DNA of 64,000 nucleotides from Klebsiella sp. BIGb0407 (GTDB lineage: Bacteria > Pseudomonadota > Gammaproteobacteria > Enterobacterales > Enterobacteriaceae), in assembly GCF_024807845.1 (NCBI RefSeq), contig NZ_JANUEQ010000001.1, forward strand, positions 1-64,000. Direction: 5' to 3'. This document shows positions 46,105 to 56,606 of the stretch, one piece after another; positions within the stretch are counted from its first letter, which is position 1; every line of letters starts with the position of its first letter. Position numbers and translations under genes: made by a program. A model generated the notes under the pieces. That model saw nothing but the letters and a program-made list of their open reading frames with translations, was not told the origin of the DNA and did not search any database.

Positions 46105-46816
46105 GAAAAGTGTCCAGGCCGCCGTAGTCATTGATGGTTTGCCATTGCACCGCGCCAGTCGTTTTTTGATAAGGGAAAACATAGTCGGAAAAAGGTGCAA
46201 TCATATTACTGCCTGGCGATGTTTTGATATTGACCGCTTTGCCATTAACCTGAAGCGAAGAAAGTGTCAGATAATAGGGGCCTGGGTTGGCGACTTTTAC
46301 CCCTTGAACGCTGCTGGAGAAACCTAATGCCGAAGCAGATTTTTCCGGGGATTCGGTTAATCCCTTCGGACGATAGAAGAGTTTGATAACATTGCCGCTG
46401 GCCAGCTGTAACTCCCCACCGAGTTTATATTTATCACTTTGTTCTGTTGTCCGGCTGGCAGGTAATGCAGTGGCACGAAAATAAAAAACAGATTCTCTGT
46501 CCTGAGGCAAACTGTGGGGCGTTACCAGAATTCGAACTTGATTTGCATTGCCCGGTTCAAGGCGAAATAAACTCGGTGCAGTAATAAAAGGCACCGCAGT
46601 CTGTTGTCCGGAAGTATCCCGGGTGATCTGTGTTTTCACTAAATAGGGACTTTCTGAAGACAGGGCACTTCTTACCTGAATTGACGCCCCTATTTTATCA
46701 TCTTCAGCACGAAAAATAATACGCGTACCGTCGAGAGATATTCCCGCCATAGCCGGAATACTGTTCAGGATAGTTGTTCCAAACAGGGCCAGAATATTTT
46801 TTTTGATAAACCGCAT
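46088..46816 (-). CDS. Periplasmic fimbrial chaperone (first)
   Basis: The 242-residue protein has a signal peptide ending near SIPAMAG and the PapD-type motifs GTRIIFRAEDDKIGASIQV, LFRLEPGNANQVRI, RESVFYFRATALP and VIKLFYRPKGL. It is the chaperone gene nearest the major pilin and is probably dedicated to it or to the next minor subunit. A strong hairpin separates it from the pilin gene. Confidence 0.88.
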   Translation of the reverse strand: MRFIKKNILALFGTTILNSIPAMAGISLDGTRIIFRAEDDKIGASIQVRSALSSESPYLVKTQITRDTSGQQTAVPFITAPSLFRLEPGNANQVRILVTPHSLPQDRESVFYFRATALPASRTTEQSDKYKLGGELQLASGNVIKLFYRPKGLTESPEKSASALGFSSSVQGVKVANPGPYYLTLSSLQVNGKAVNIKTSPGSNMIAPFSDYVFPYQKTTGAVQWQTINDYGGLDTFHGKIQ

Positions 46817-46851
46817 AGTTATGCCTTAATAAATAAATCGACATTAAATGA

Positions 46852-46870
46852 AAGCGGGCAGAGCCCGCTT
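46852..46870 (-). terminator. Post-pilin hairpin (partial terminator or mRNA stabiliser)
   Basis: An 8-bp GC-rich stem (AAGCGGGC/GCCCGCTT) with a 3-base loop stands 10 bases after the major pilin stop codon. No T-run follows in the direction of transcription, so partial read-through to the chaperone is expected, giving excess pilin. Confidence 0.65.
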
Positions 46871-46879
46871 GATTTTTAA

Positions 46880-47401
46880 TTAGTCAGAAACATAGGCAAT
46901 AACAATTGGAGCGGAATAAACACCATTTGCAGGCGTGGTATTTAATGAACCCATGCCCGCGGTGAATTGATAACTATTACTTCCCGCAGTGACATCCAGT
47001 GGAATCGCCTGGTTATTCACAACAGGCTTGCTGGCAGCATCAGTCAGCATAAATCCAACGCTATTAGAGGCATTATTAACAAACAAACTTTGACTGCCGT
47101 TAGCGGTCATTCCCTGAACATACAGATTTCCTGAATCTTCTTCCGATGCTGCACTACAACCATTCAGTGAGATATACAGCGGTGTGGTGCCCACTTGTTT
47201 GCTGGCAACGGTGAAGGCATCGGCCGCGAATGTACCAACATTCAGTGTCGATGACCCACCGTTGAGCACCACTTCACAGGAAACGGCACTGATAGCACCT
47301 GTCAGGGTAATATCTTGTTGGTTGGGGCCAGCAATAGCCGATAAGCTGATTACTGAAGTTAGTAACGTTGCAGAAAGAGACGCTTTATTTAAAATCATCA
47401 T
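46880..47401 (-). CDS. Major fimbrial subunit (pilin)
   Basis: The 173-residue protein has a signal peptide ending AIAG near residue 25, a single cysteine pair in AVSCEVVL and LNGCSAAS, and a C-terminal strand YSAPIVIAYVSD with the penultimate-type tyrosine. It is the first gene of the operon, next to the likely promoter, and is followed by a stabilising hairpin. These are marks of the major shaft subunit. Confidence 0.86.
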   Translation of the reverse strand: MMILNKASLSATLLTSVISLSAIAGPNQQDITLTGAISAVSCEVVLNGGSSTLNVGTFAADAFTVASKQVGTTPLYISLNGCSAASEEDSGNLYVQGMTANGSQSLFVNNASNSVGFMLTDAASKPVVNNQAIPLDVTAGSNSYQFTAGMGSLNTTPANGVYSAPIVIAYVSD

Positions 47402-47464
47402 TGAATTTTCCTTAATTTAACGATTTTTCTGTCTGTACCATTCCAGTCGGTACATAGGGCATAT

Positions 47465-47490
47465 TTATATGTATGGATTAATACATATAA
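47465..47490. promoter_or_regulatory. Palindrome upstream of the fimbrial operon
   Basis: Perfect 10-bp arms (TTATATGTAT and ATACATATAA) are spaced by 6 bases, about 65 bp upstream of the pilin start. A shorter pair (TGTACC/GGTACA) lies at 47434-47454. Either could bind a regulator. The stretch 47402-47863 contains no gene I can support. Confidence 0.4.
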
Positions 47491-47863
47491 AGAGACTGTA
47501 TCATTTTCAGTGATATTCAGGATTTTTTCGTAAGAGAGCAGAGCTCGATATAAAATCAAGTTCTTTGATTGTTACAGGTATCTAAAGCTGAGGTTAAAGA
47601 AAGAGTCGTTTTGGCATGGGTTAATTCCTTTTGAGGTTAAATCACACAGTCCTTGTATGAATAATCGTAATCTATCAATCAGGAATATATTATGCAATCA
47701 ATTTATGGCGTGATGTTAGTTACCAGTAATTAACCTGCTAATGAATAAGTGAATTCTGTCAGCGTATTTAACCTGATAAAAGATTGACTCTGTATTAACG
47801 ATAGTCTTTGTTGCACCTGATGGTGTTGCAGTCAGATTGTCTGCAACACCATCAAAAGAGCGA

Positions 47864-48751
47864 TTAGGCTTTTTTCGTCACGCTGATGGTTTGACCGAGG
47901 CGGCTAGGTTTATCCGCTGTGGCGGTTTGTGTTGCCGTGACACAGGCAGTTTCAACGCAAACAAAGGTCTTATAACCCTCATCCGGCAAGTCGGACATGG
48001 ATACCGAGAGTGCCGGACCCGGGTTCCAGGCAACGACATTCTGCTGATGGTGATGCACGACATGAATAGCACGTTTCAGGTCACTATCATGGATAACGCT
48101 ACATTCTTCCGGTTTCAGATAAACCCGGTCGGTACGATCCGGGAAGGTTTGGATGCCGTCAGCTAATTGCCCCTGCTGGCCACCCAGAACTTTATCCAGG
48201 TAATCTGTACCCAGTCCGCTGACACTGACGTTGTCGATATCACCGACGGTAAAGTAGCTGTGAAGGGCAGACGTCGTTTCAAAATCACCGTGTGCTTCCA
48301 ACTCAATTTCACAGGTTTTAGCCAGTTTAAAGCGGGCATACAGCTGGAACTCATGAGGCCAGAGTTTGAGTGTTTCTTCGGTACTCTTCAATTCAAACGT
48401 CAGCACCACGCCATTGGCGTCTTCGTTATGCGCGCTCAGTACCCAGGGCAGATTACGGGCAAAACCATGGGAGGGCAATGAGGCCTCTTTTGCCGGGCCA
48501 AACCATGGCCAGCAAATAGGTACACCACCGCGTAATGCAACGCCTGTATGGAATGGGGTGTTGTCACTGAGCCACAGTACCTCTTCGGCACCCGCAGGCT
48601 GCCAGGAGAGCAGATGTGCTCCTTGTAGCGTCACGGCAGCACGAACCTGTGCATGTTCAACAACAATGACTTCCAGCTGGTCTTGCTGGCGTACAGAGAT
48701 AGCGGGAGTAATTTGTTCAATAACTGGCAGGGCAAAAATTTTATTTATCAT
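47864..48751 (-). CDS. yeaD: YeaD: D-hexose-6-phosphate mutarotase-like protein
   Basis: The 295-residue protein is of the aldose-1-epimerase fold, with FALPVIEQI at the start, the GGVPICWPWFGP strand near residue 75 and catalytic histidines in SHGFARNLPW and SALHSYFTVGD. E. coli YeaD has 294 residues. It is thought to interconvert anomers of glucose 6-phosphate, supporting the flux into glycolysis. It lies 78 bp downstream of gapA on the same strand, beyond a strong terminator. Confidence 0.92.
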   Translation of the reverse strand: MINKIFALPVIEQITPAISVRQQDQLEVIVVEHAQVRAAVTLQGAHLLSWQPAGAEEVLWLSDNTPFHTGVALRGGVPICWPWFGPAKEASLPSHGFARNLPWVLSAHNEDANGVVLTFELKSTEETLKLWPHEFQLYARFKLAKTCEIELEAHGDFETTSALHSYFTVGDIDNVSVSGLGTDYLDKVLGGQQGQLADGIQTFPDRTDRVYLKPEECSVIHDSDLKRAIHVVHHHQQNVVAWNPGPALSVSMSDLPDEGYKTFVCVETACVTATQTATADKPSRLGQTISVTKKA

Positions 48752-48776
48752 TAGCGTGACCTCACATTATCGAAAG

Positions 48777-48803
48777 CAAAAAAAAGGGCGACCTTAGTCG
48801 CCC
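48777..48803 (-). terminator. gapA terminator
   Basis: On the minus strand a stem GGGCGAC/GTCGCCC with a TAAG loop is followed by eight or more T residues. It lies between gapA and yeaD. Confidence 0.9.
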
Positions 48804-48829
48804 CTTAGTGGAAAATGATTCATCACAAC

Positions 48830-49837
<1,008 letters not shown>

Positions 49838-49868
49838 CTATTTATTCGTGAATAAAAGGTTGCCTGTA

Positions 49869-49896
49869 AAATTACAAAAACCTTACGCATCGTCAA
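49869..49896 (-). promoter_or_regulatory. Probable gapA promoter
   Basis: On the minus strand TTGACG (49896-49891) and TAATTT (49874-49869) are 16 bases apart, about 44 bp upstream of the start codon. I recall a similar TTGACG box at E. coli gapA P1. The rest of the 349-bp gapA/msrB intergenic region has no gene. Confidence 0.55.
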
Positions 49897-50174
49897 GCGG
49901 AATCGTGTCAATCATTGGTACAAATCAATATATCGACCACAGATTGTACGACTTATATCCACTCACACCCTTAATCGTCGATTTTGATGTGGGGGTGCGA
50001 GTGATGATTTTAAACACAGACTCCACAAAACTGCGACGTTCGTCTCGTTTTTGATCGAGCTAATAAATCATTGTCTAGTTTAGAGCAAAAACCCGCGTGG
50101 TGTTGTTAATTATTTGTTGTAATATAGTGCGTAGGACACACTGATTTGCCCGTTTAAGAGATAGAGATTGAGTT

Positions 50175-50588
50175 ATGTCGAACGCATTACTTCCTGATTT
50201 AAATAAGAAAAAACTCAGCGAAATGCAATATTTTGTCACGCAAAAACAGGGTACAGAGCCGCCATATTCTGGACGATTATTGCATAATAAGCAGGACGGA
50301 ATGTATCACTGCCTGGTTTGTCAGACAGCATTGTTTCTTTCAGAGACCAAATATGACTCCGGCTGTGGCTGGCCGAGTTTTTATCAGCCCGTCAGCCCGG
50401 ACGCGGTTCGTTACTTGAGCGACAAAGCTTATGGTATGGAGCGGACTGAAATCCGTTGTAGTCAGTGTGATGCGCACTTGGGGCATGTCTTCCCTGACGG
50501 GCCAAAGCCTACGGGAGAGCGTTATTGTGTGAATTCTGCGTCACTTAGCTTCACTGATGAGCGCAATGGGACACAAACTGAAGGCTAA
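50175..50588 (+). CDS. msrB: Peptide methionine-R-sulfoxide reductase B
   Basis: The product has 137 residues, as in E. coli. The structural zinc ligands are in CLVC and CSQC, the active-site cysteine in [11 protein letters not shown], and the substrate-binding tryptophan in CGWPSF. It reduces the R epimer of methionine sulfoxide in proteins. It begins 349 bp from gapA, divergently, and precedes yeaC by 40 bp. Confidence 0.97.
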   Translation: MSNALLPDLNKKKLSEMQYFVTQKQGTEPPYSGRLLHNKQDGMYHCLVCQTALFLSETKYDSGCGWPSFYQPVSPDAVRYLSDKAYGMERTEIRCSQCDAHLGHVFPDGPKPTGERYCVNSASLSFTDERNGTQTEG

Positions 50589-50628
50589 TGAATCGATTCA
50601 GCAAATTATTCTGCTATAGGGTTAAAAA

Positions 50629-50910
50629 ATGAACGATCTGGATGAAATGTTAGCGGCGATGACGCCAGAAATCTACCAGCGTCTGGCAACGGCTGTAGAG
50701 CTAGGTAAATGGCCTGATGGTGTAGCGCTCACTCCTGAGCAGAAAGAAAATAGCCTGCAGTTAGTGATGCTCTGGCAGTCGCGGCACAATACCGATGCAC
50801 AGCATATGACTATCGATACTGAAGGCCAGATGGTCATGAAAAGTAAGCAGCAGCTGAAAGCGGAGTGGGGGATTGGGGCTGAGTCCATTGCGACAATCAA
50901 GCTACACTAA
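50629..50910 (+). CDS. yeaC: DUF1315 family protein YeaC
   Basis: This 93-residue protein starts MNDLDEMLAAMTPEIYQRL, typical of the DUF1315 family, and ends in a short WGIGAESIATI region. The function is unknown. Its place after msrB, in the same direction, is conserved in Enterobacteriaceae, so the two are probably co-transcribed. Confidence 0.92.
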   Translation: MNDLDEMLAAMTPEIYQRLATAVELGKWPDGVALTPEQKENSLQLVMLWQSRHNTDAQHMTIDTEGQMVMKSKQQLKAEWGIGAESIATIKLH

Positions 50911-50930
50911 GCCCCGCTGATCGTCTGGAA

Positions 50931-50955
50931 CAGGGGACAAACTCACCGTCCCCTG
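50931..50955. terminator. Convergent terminator between yeaC and pncA
   Basis: An 8-bp stem CAGGGGAC/GTCCCCTG with a 9-base loop is followed by AATGTTTTCTTT on the plus strand. Confidence 0.75.
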
Positions 50956-50965
50956 AATGTTTTCT

Positions 50966-51613
50966 TTAGTGCTGTGTCTCAGCGCCAAATTCCGCAGATG
51001 TCATTAAACGAGCACCCGCCAGTGCCATATCCTGCAAAGCCTGCTCACTGTCTGATGGTTGAAGATTCACGCCACGGCAACCATCGGTGATGACTGTGAC
51101 GTTATACCCCAGATTTAAGGCATCCAGTACGGTGTATTTCACACAATAGTCTGTTGCCAGTCCCATAATCACCAGTGTGCTGACGTCCTGCTGACGCAGC
51201 CAGTTATCCAGGCCTGTATCATGGCGATGACCGTTATCAAAAAAAGCACTGTAGCTATCAATCTCCGGCTGGCAGCCTTTCTGTGTGACGTGGTCAGCAG
51301 TTTCAATGTTCAGTTGCGGATGAAATTCCGCACCATGACTTTGCTGGATACAATGATCCGGCCACCAGGTTTGTGTCAATCCGGCCAGGGTTCCCTGCTG
51401 GTAGGGCACGGAATTCTGTACACTGGCAAAACTACCGTGATCTGCCGGATGCCAGTCCTGGGTTGCGACAATCTTACTTTCCAGTAACTGAAAAAGTGAG
51501 ATCATATGATTGGCTACGCTCACAGTCTGAGAGCCTTCCGGCACCTCCAGCGACCCCCCGGCACAAAAATCGTTCTGTAAGTCGACTAACAACAACGCTT
51601 GCTGTGACATCAC
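50966..51613 (-). CDS. pncA: Nicotinamidase/pyrazinamidase
   Basis: The 215-residue protein has LLVDLQNDFC with the catalytic aspartate, a metal site in DWHPADHGSF, and the nucleophilic cysteine in GLATDYCVKYTVLDAL. It converts nicotinamide to nicotinate in NAD salvage. It starts 6 bp after the ansA stop codon, forming the conserved ansA-pncA operon. The start may also be the second Met (51610). Confidence 0.96.
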   Translation of the reverse strand: MMSQQALLLVDLQNDFCAGGSLEVPEGSQTVSVANHMISLFQLLESKIVATQDWHPADHGSFASVQNSVPYQQGTLAGLTQTWWPDHCIQQSHGAEFHPQLNIETADHVTQKGCQPEIDSYSAFFDNGHRHDTGLDNWLRQQDVSTLVIMGLATDYCVKYTVLDALNLGYNVTVITDGCRGVNLQPSDSEQALQDMALAGARLMTSAEFGAETQH

Positions 51614-51619
51614 AACTCC

Positions 51620-52636
51620 TTAGTCATCCGGTGTCAGTTCACCGCGCAGATTCTCTGACATAGCGGCGCGAATGGTAGAGACATCTTGTTGCTGGCTCAG
51701 CAAATAGTGCAGCTTGGTCAGTGCCGCTTCAACAGTCATATCCGCACCACTGATAACACCGGCTTGTGCCAGAGCATTACCGGTCGCATAGCCTCCCATA
51801 TTCACCTTACCGGACATGCACTGGGTCAGATTAATGACGATGATTCCCCGCGCGCAGGCCTCCCGTAGTTCATGGATAAAGGCCCCTTGCTGCGGGGCAT
51901 TACCGACCCCATAGGATCGCAGAATTAACGCCTTGACAGGCTGACGCAGAAAGTTACTGACAACATCAGCAGACATCCCCGGATAAATGGTTACGACCCC
52001 AATCGGCTGAGGAACGACGGTGTGGACGATTAACGGCCCCTGACCTTTGGGAGCCGGGGGCGTATTTAAGCGCCTGATATGAATACCCGCTTCCAGTAAT
52101 GGCGGCAGGTTTGGGGAACTAAACGCATCAAAGCCATCAGCGTGCGCTTTCGTTGAGCGGTTGCCACGATAGAGTCGGTTATTAAAAAAAAGACAGACTT
52201 CATTTATCGGATAATTTGCGGCGATATACAGCGAGTTGAGCAGATTGATTTGCCCGTCTGAACGGAGTTCTGCCAGAGGTATTTGTGACCCGGTGACAAT
52301 GACCGGTTTGCCTAAATTTTCCAGCATAAAGGACAGCGCGGACGAGGTGTATGCCATGGTGTCGGTGCCATGCAGAATAACGAAACCGTCATAGTTATCG
52401 TAGTTAGCAGCGATATCGTCAGCGATATGTTGCCAGTCTGCGGGAGTCATATCCGAAGAGTCCATCAGCGGCTGATATTCATGAATAGTGAAATCAGGCA
52501 TTTCGGCACGATGGAACTCAGGCATTTGGGCCAGTTGTTGCTGGAGATGGCCGGAAACCGGGATGTAGCCTTGGGTTGAGCGCTGCATGCCGATAGTACC
52601 GCCGGTATAGGCAACATAAATAGATTTCTTTTGCAT
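51620..52636 (-). CDS. ansA: L-asparaginase I (cytoplasmic)
   Basis: From the ATG at 52636 it has 338 residues, as E. coli AnsA. The two threonine active-site segments, YTGGTIGM near residue 12 and LHGTDTMAYT near 88, are intact. No signal peptide is present, in line with a cytoplasmic type I enzyme that hydrolyses asparagine. It is coupled to pncA by a 6-bp gap. Confidence 0.96.
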   Translation of the reverse strand: MQKKSIYVAYTGGTIGMQRSTQGYIPVSGHLQQQLAQMPEFHRAEMPDFTIHEYQPLMDSSDMTPADWQHIADDIAANYDNYDGFVILHGTDTMAYTSSALSFMLENLGKPVIVTGSQIPLAELRSDGQINLLNSLYIAANYPINEVCLFFNNRLYRGNRSTKAHADGFDAFSSPNLPPLLEAGIHIRRLNTPPAPKGQGPLIVHTVVPQPIGVVTIYPGMSADVVSNFLRQPVKALILRSYGVGNAPQQGAFIHELREACARGIIVINLTQCMSGKVNMGGYATGNALAQAGVISGADMTVEAALTKLHYLLSQQQDVSTIRAAMSENLRGELTPDD

Positions 52637-52823
52637 AAACATCGCTCAGTCGGTGTAGTAATCAGAAGTGCCAGAGTATAAGGCCGTGGCGGGAAAAAAA
52701 AAGCCTGTCAGTGACTGGAGCAAGATAATGATTGGAATAGCGGATATTTTTCTTTCAGAAAGGACACAAAACATTCAGAAGACGCGCCACTAGCGGAAAG
52801 TTCGCCAGCAGCGTTGCTGAATT

Positions 52824-52845
52824 GCCCGACCCTGGCAGGTCGGGC
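52824..52845 (-). terminator. Hairpin after sppA
   Basis: An 8-bp perfect stem GCCCGACC/GGTCGGGC with a 6-base loop lies 13 bases beyond the sppA stop. No clear T-run follows. Confidence 0.55.
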
Positions 52846-52857
52846 AGGGAAGTGCGA

Positions 52858-54708
52858 CTACTTCACTTCACCACAAGTCAGACAGATGGCATAACGGTTT
52901 TGCGGATCGTTCATGGTCGCAAACTGGTCGTTTTGCGCTTTTACCGCCATGGCTGCATCAGCAAGAGGAGCTGGCAGATAAGCTTGTAATGCCTGTGGTA
53001 ATACGGCGCGAACAGAACCGGTTACCGAGTCAAACACCACATCAATCAGCGTAGGTTCTTCTTGCCAGAAGCTCAGATGCCATTGTTTCAGCTTCGCAAG
53101 CTCTGCGGCTTTCGCCACCGCGTCATCAAAGTCGCCTAATGCATCCACCAGTCCTTTTGCTTTTGCATCCTGACCGGTCCAGACATGGCCCTGGGCAATG
53201 GCATCCACTTGTTGCAGGCTCATGTTACGGGATTGAGCAACGATATCAATGAAACGCTGATAGCCATGCTCAATTGACAGCTGAATCATCTGTTGTACTT
53301 CAGGTGATAGCGCCTTGGTCACAGCCAGATCGGCCAGTGGTGAGGTAGCCACGCCGTCAGTGTAAACACCCACCGAGGCCAGGGTATCCTGCACGGTATT
53401 GATCACCCCGAAGATACCAATTGAACCGGTCAGAGTGCTTGGGTTAGCAATAATATAGTTCGCAGGTGTTGATACCCAGTATCCTCCGGAAGCTGCCATC
53501 CCGCCCATGGAAACGACAATCGGCTTACCGGCTTCTCTGGCTGCCATTAATTCACTGCGGATCAGTTCAGAGGCGTTGACACTGCCACCAGGGCTGTTAA
53601 CGCGCAGGATAATCGCTTTCACCGTGGAGTCCAGGCGCGCGTCACGGATTTGTTCTGCGGTGGTGTCTCCGCCAACTTGTCCGGCAGTTTCCGGGCCATC
53701 CATAATGGCTCCATTCACGAAGATAACCGCAATACCGCCGCCTTCGGATGAAGCGGGTTTAAGGTGATAGTCGTAAATACTGGTCGCGCTAAAGTCTTTG
53801 TTCTCTTTGTTCCAGCCAAACTGTTTAATTAAGGCCTGATCGATTTGCGCATTGGGTGCCAGCTCATCAACCAGTTTATTATCCAGCGCGTACTGCGCGG
53901 TATCACCGTTCAACTTTTTCAGGTTGTCCAGCATCTCCTGCGCACCCGGGAAGGCTTGCTGAGCGGTTATCTGGCGGTTGGTGGCGATGGTGGTGATGAA
54001 GTTCTGCCACAATTCGCCAATCCACAGGCTGTCCGCCTCACGCGCAGCGGGGGACATATCGTCGCGTAAGTAAGGCTCTACTGCGGATTTATAGGTGCCG
54101 ACACGGAAGACATAGGTCGAAACCTTTAATTTTTCCAGCAGGCTCTTGTAATACAAGGTATTGGTGGCAAAGCCACGCAGGTCAATGCCGCCTTGCGGAG
54201 ACAGCCAGATTTTATTGGCAAAACTGGCCAGGTAATACTGGCTTTGATTGTAGTACTCACCACGCGCATAGACTGGTTTACCGCTATCGCGGAACTCACG
54301 CAGGGCTTTACCAATATATTGCATCGAAGGCTGATCGGCCCCGGCAAAATCTTTTAAATCCAGCACGATACCGGTAATGTTACTGTCGCCTTTTGCCTGA
54401 CGGATGGCATCAACAATATCGAACAGCGAGTTTTCTTGTAGCCGGTTAGAATTGGAACCCAACAGCTGACGGCCTATTACGCCCAGTTTGTCACTCACCG
54501 ACGCTTTATCTACCACGACACCGCTGATATCGAGCAGCAGGGCACCGCGGACAGGTTCTGTAGTGTCACTTTTCATCTGAAGCCAGATACCGACGCAGGC
54601 CAGGATGATAATAATAAAAAAGATGTTCAGTACTAATTCGCGGATAAAATTAAGCAGACGCCATGTCCACTTAAAAATACCTAAGATGAATCGCCCGATA
54701 ATGCGCAT
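52858..54708 (-). CDS. sppA: Signal peptide peptidase A (protease IV)
   Basis: The start at 54708 gives 616 residues, near the E. coli length of 618; the longer frame upstream is not conserved. An N-terminal membrane anchor (about residues 25-46) is followed by two S49 peptidase repeats. The catalytic lysine lies in [14 protein letters not shown] and the serine in GMAASGGYW. It degrades cleaved signal peptides at the periplasmic face of the inner membrane. It is divergent from ydjA. Confidence 0.96.
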   Translation of the reverse strand: MRIIGRFILGIFKWTWRLLNFIRELVLNIFFIIIILACVGIWLQMKSDTTEPVRGALLLDISGVVVDKASVSDKLGVIGRQLLGSNSNRLQENSLFDIVDAIRQAKGDSNITGIVLDLKDFAGADQPSMQYIGKALREFRDSGKPVYARGEYYNQSQYYLASFANKIWLSPQGGIDLRGFATNTLYYKSLLEKLKVSTYVFRVGTYKSAVEPYLRDDMSPAAREADSLWIGELWQNFITTIATNRQITAQQAFPGAQEMLDNLKKLNGDTAQYALDNKLVDELAPNAQIDQALIKQFGWNKENKDFSATSIYDYHLKPASSEGGGIAVIFVNGAIMDGPETAGQVGGDTTAEQIRDARLDSTVKAIILRVNSPGGSVNASELIRSELMAAREAGKPIVVSMGGMAASGGYWVSTPANYIIANPSTLTGSIGIFGVINTVQDTLASVGVYTDGVATSPLADLAVTKALSPEVQQMIQLSIEHGYQRFIDIVAQSRNMSLQQVDAIAQGHVWTGQDAKAKGLVDALGDFDDAVAKAAELAKLKQWHLSFWQEEPTLIDVVFDSVTGSVRAVLPQALQAYLPAPLADAAMAVKAQNDQFATMNDPQNRYAICLTCGEVK

Positions 54709-54889
54709 ATTTTCTCCAAAACTTCCACTGGGATGCCCGCACGTCAGAATATTGACAGCTAAAACGGTGAGCGTGACGGCTATCCTAAAGACAGGACAAC
54801 GAAAAGTCAGTAGCCAATCGGCATAGCACTGTAACAAAAATAGTGCCTGTGTTAGTTTTGTGAATGAAAATCATTTGAGGGGGAAGGTT

Positions 54890-55441
54890 ATGGATGCTCT
54901 TGAACTACTTATTAATCGTCGTAGTGCGGCTCGTTTAGCCGAGCCTGCTCCGTCAGGAGAGGTACTGGAAAATATTCTCCGCGCGGGTATGCGCGCACCG
55001 GATCATGGCACGCTACAGCCCTGGCGTTTTGTGATTATCGAAGGGGAAGCGCGTGAGCGGTTTGCTGAAGTTTTAGTGGCCGCGGCCACCGCCGCAGGCT
55101 TTGATGACAAAGCGCTTGAGAAAGCCCGTACCGGTCCGTTACGTGCACCACAAATTATTGCGGTGATTGCGCATTGTGATACCCAGCATAAGGTTCCGGT
55201 CTGGGAACAGGTCGCTTCTGCAAGCTGTGCGGTAATGGCAATGCAAATGGCCGCCGTCGCCCAAGGATTCAATGGTATCTGGCGCAGCGGCCCCTGGACA
55301 GAAGATGCTTCTGTACGTGAAGCCTTAGGCGGCCGTGAACAAGATAAAGTGGTCGGTTTTCTTTATCTTGGTACTCCGCAGCTAAAAGCCTCTACGACGA
55401 TTAATCCCCCCGATACAGCGCCATTCGTTCACTATTTCTAG
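54890..55441 (+). CDS. ydjA: YdjA: nitroreductase-family flavoprotein
   Basis: The start at 54890 (after GGGGGAAGG) gives 183 residues, equal to E. coli YdjA. FMN-binding motifs RRSAARL at the N-terminus, [13 protein letters not shown] near residue 40 and GIWRSGPW near 130 are present. YdjA is a minimal nitroreductase; its physiological substrate is not settled. It lies 117 bp upstream of selD, with a hairpin between. Confidence 0.95.
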   Translation: MDALELLINRRSAARLAEPAPSGEVLENILRAGMRAPDHGTLQPWRFVIIEGEARERFAEVLVAAATAAGFDDKALEKARTGPLRAPQIIAVIAHCDTQHKVPVWEQVASASCAVMAMQMAAVAQGFNGIWRSGPWTEDASVREALGGREQDKVVGFLYLGTPQLKASTTINPPDTAPFVHYF

Positions 55442-55452
55442 TCAAAATTTGT

Positions 55453-55483
55453 CTGGATTACGCGCAACTGTGGCGTAATCCAG
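55453..55483 (+). terminator. Hairpin between ydjA and selD
   Basis: A perfect 11-bp stem CTGGATTACGC with a 9-base loop lies 11 bases after the ydjA stop codon. T residues are scarce after it. Confidence 0.6.
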
Positions 55484-55558
55484 ATAACTGCACTTATCAG
55501 AATCACTTTTGGGCGCTACCATACAGGGATGAGAGTTCATCAATGACAGGAGCGACTG

Positions 55559-56602
55559 ATGAGTGAGCAACATATTCGCCTGACGCAGTATAGCCACGGA
55601 GCTGGTTGTGGCTGCAAAATTTCTCCCCAGGTGTTAGAGACAATTCTTCATAGCGAGCAGGCGAAATTTATTGACCCTCATCTGCTGGTCGGTAATGAAA
55701 CGCGCGATGATGCTGCGGTTTATGACCTTGGGAACGGAACCTGTATTATCAGTACCACCGATTTCTTTATGCCGATTGTCGACTCGCCTTTTGATTTTGG
55801 TCGAATTGCTGCCACCAATGCCATCAGTGATATTTATGCCATGGGCGGTAAGCCGATTATGGCTATCGCTATTCTTGGCTGGCCGGTGAATGTCCTGGAC
55901 CCGGCGATTGCCCGACAGGTGATTGAAGGCGGACGCTTTGTCTGTCAGCAGGCTGGCATTTCGCTGGCCGGTGGGCACTCTATTGATACCCCTGAACCGA
56001 TTTTTGGTCTTGCCGTCACCGGTATTGTCCCGACGTCTAAAGTGAAGAAAAACAGTTCAGCTCAGGCAGGCTGCAAGCTCTATCTGACCAAACCTCTGGG
56101 TATTGGCGTGCTGACTACGGCTGAGAAAAAGTCGCTGCTGCTTCCGGAGCATCAAGGTCTGGCGGCTGAAGTGATGTGCCAGCTTAATCTTGCAGGCGCT
56201 GAGTTTTCTGATGTTGAAGGCGTGACGGCGATGACCGATGTCACCGGATTTGGTTTACTCGGCCATCTTAGCGAAATGTGTCAGGGCGCAAACTTGCAGG
56301 CGATTATCGACTATCAGTCGGTACCTAAATTACCTGCGGTTGAAAGCTATATTGCTCAGGGCTGTGTTCCCGGTGGTACCGGACGTAACTTTGCCAGCTA
56401 TGGTCATTTAGTCGGTGAGATGCCTGAGTCCTGGCTTGATTTACTCTGCGATCCTCAGACTTCGGGTGGGCTATTACTGGCGGTACGCGATGATGCCCAG
56501 TCTGCCGTTCATGCTATTGCCGAGCGCCATGGCATCTCACTGAATGTCATTGGTGAGCTTTACTCGCCGCAAGCGGGTCACCCGATGATTGAGGTTCGTT
56601 GA
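55559..56602 (+). CDS. selD: Selenide, water dikinase
   Basis: The product has 347 residues, as in E. coli. The essential Cys17 and Lys20 lie in GAGCGCK, where some organisms have selenocysteine. Motifs DDAAVY near residue 50 and GGHSID near 140 belong to the ATP site. It makes selenophosphate from ATP and selenide for selenoprotein and selenouridine synthesis. topB starts 4 bp after its stop, so they share a transcript. Confidence 0.97.
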   Translation: MSEQHIRLTQYSHGAGCGCKISPQVLETILHSEQAKFIDPHLLVGNETRDDAAVYDLGNGTCIISTTDFFMPIVDSPFDFGRIAATNAISDIYAMGGKPIMAIAILGWPVNVLDPAIARQVIEGGRFVCQQAGISLAGGHSIDTPEPIFGLAVTGIVPTSKVKKNSSAQAGCKLYLTKPLGIGVLTTAEKKSLLLPEHQGLAAEVMCQLNLAGAEFSDVEGVTAMTDVTGFGLLGHLSEMCQGANLQAIIDYQSVPKLPAVESYIAQGCVPGGTGRNFASYGHLVGEMPESWLDLLCDPQTSGGLLLAVRDDAQSAVHAIAERHGISLNVIGELYSPQAGHPMIEVR

Positions 56603-56606
56603 TTGT

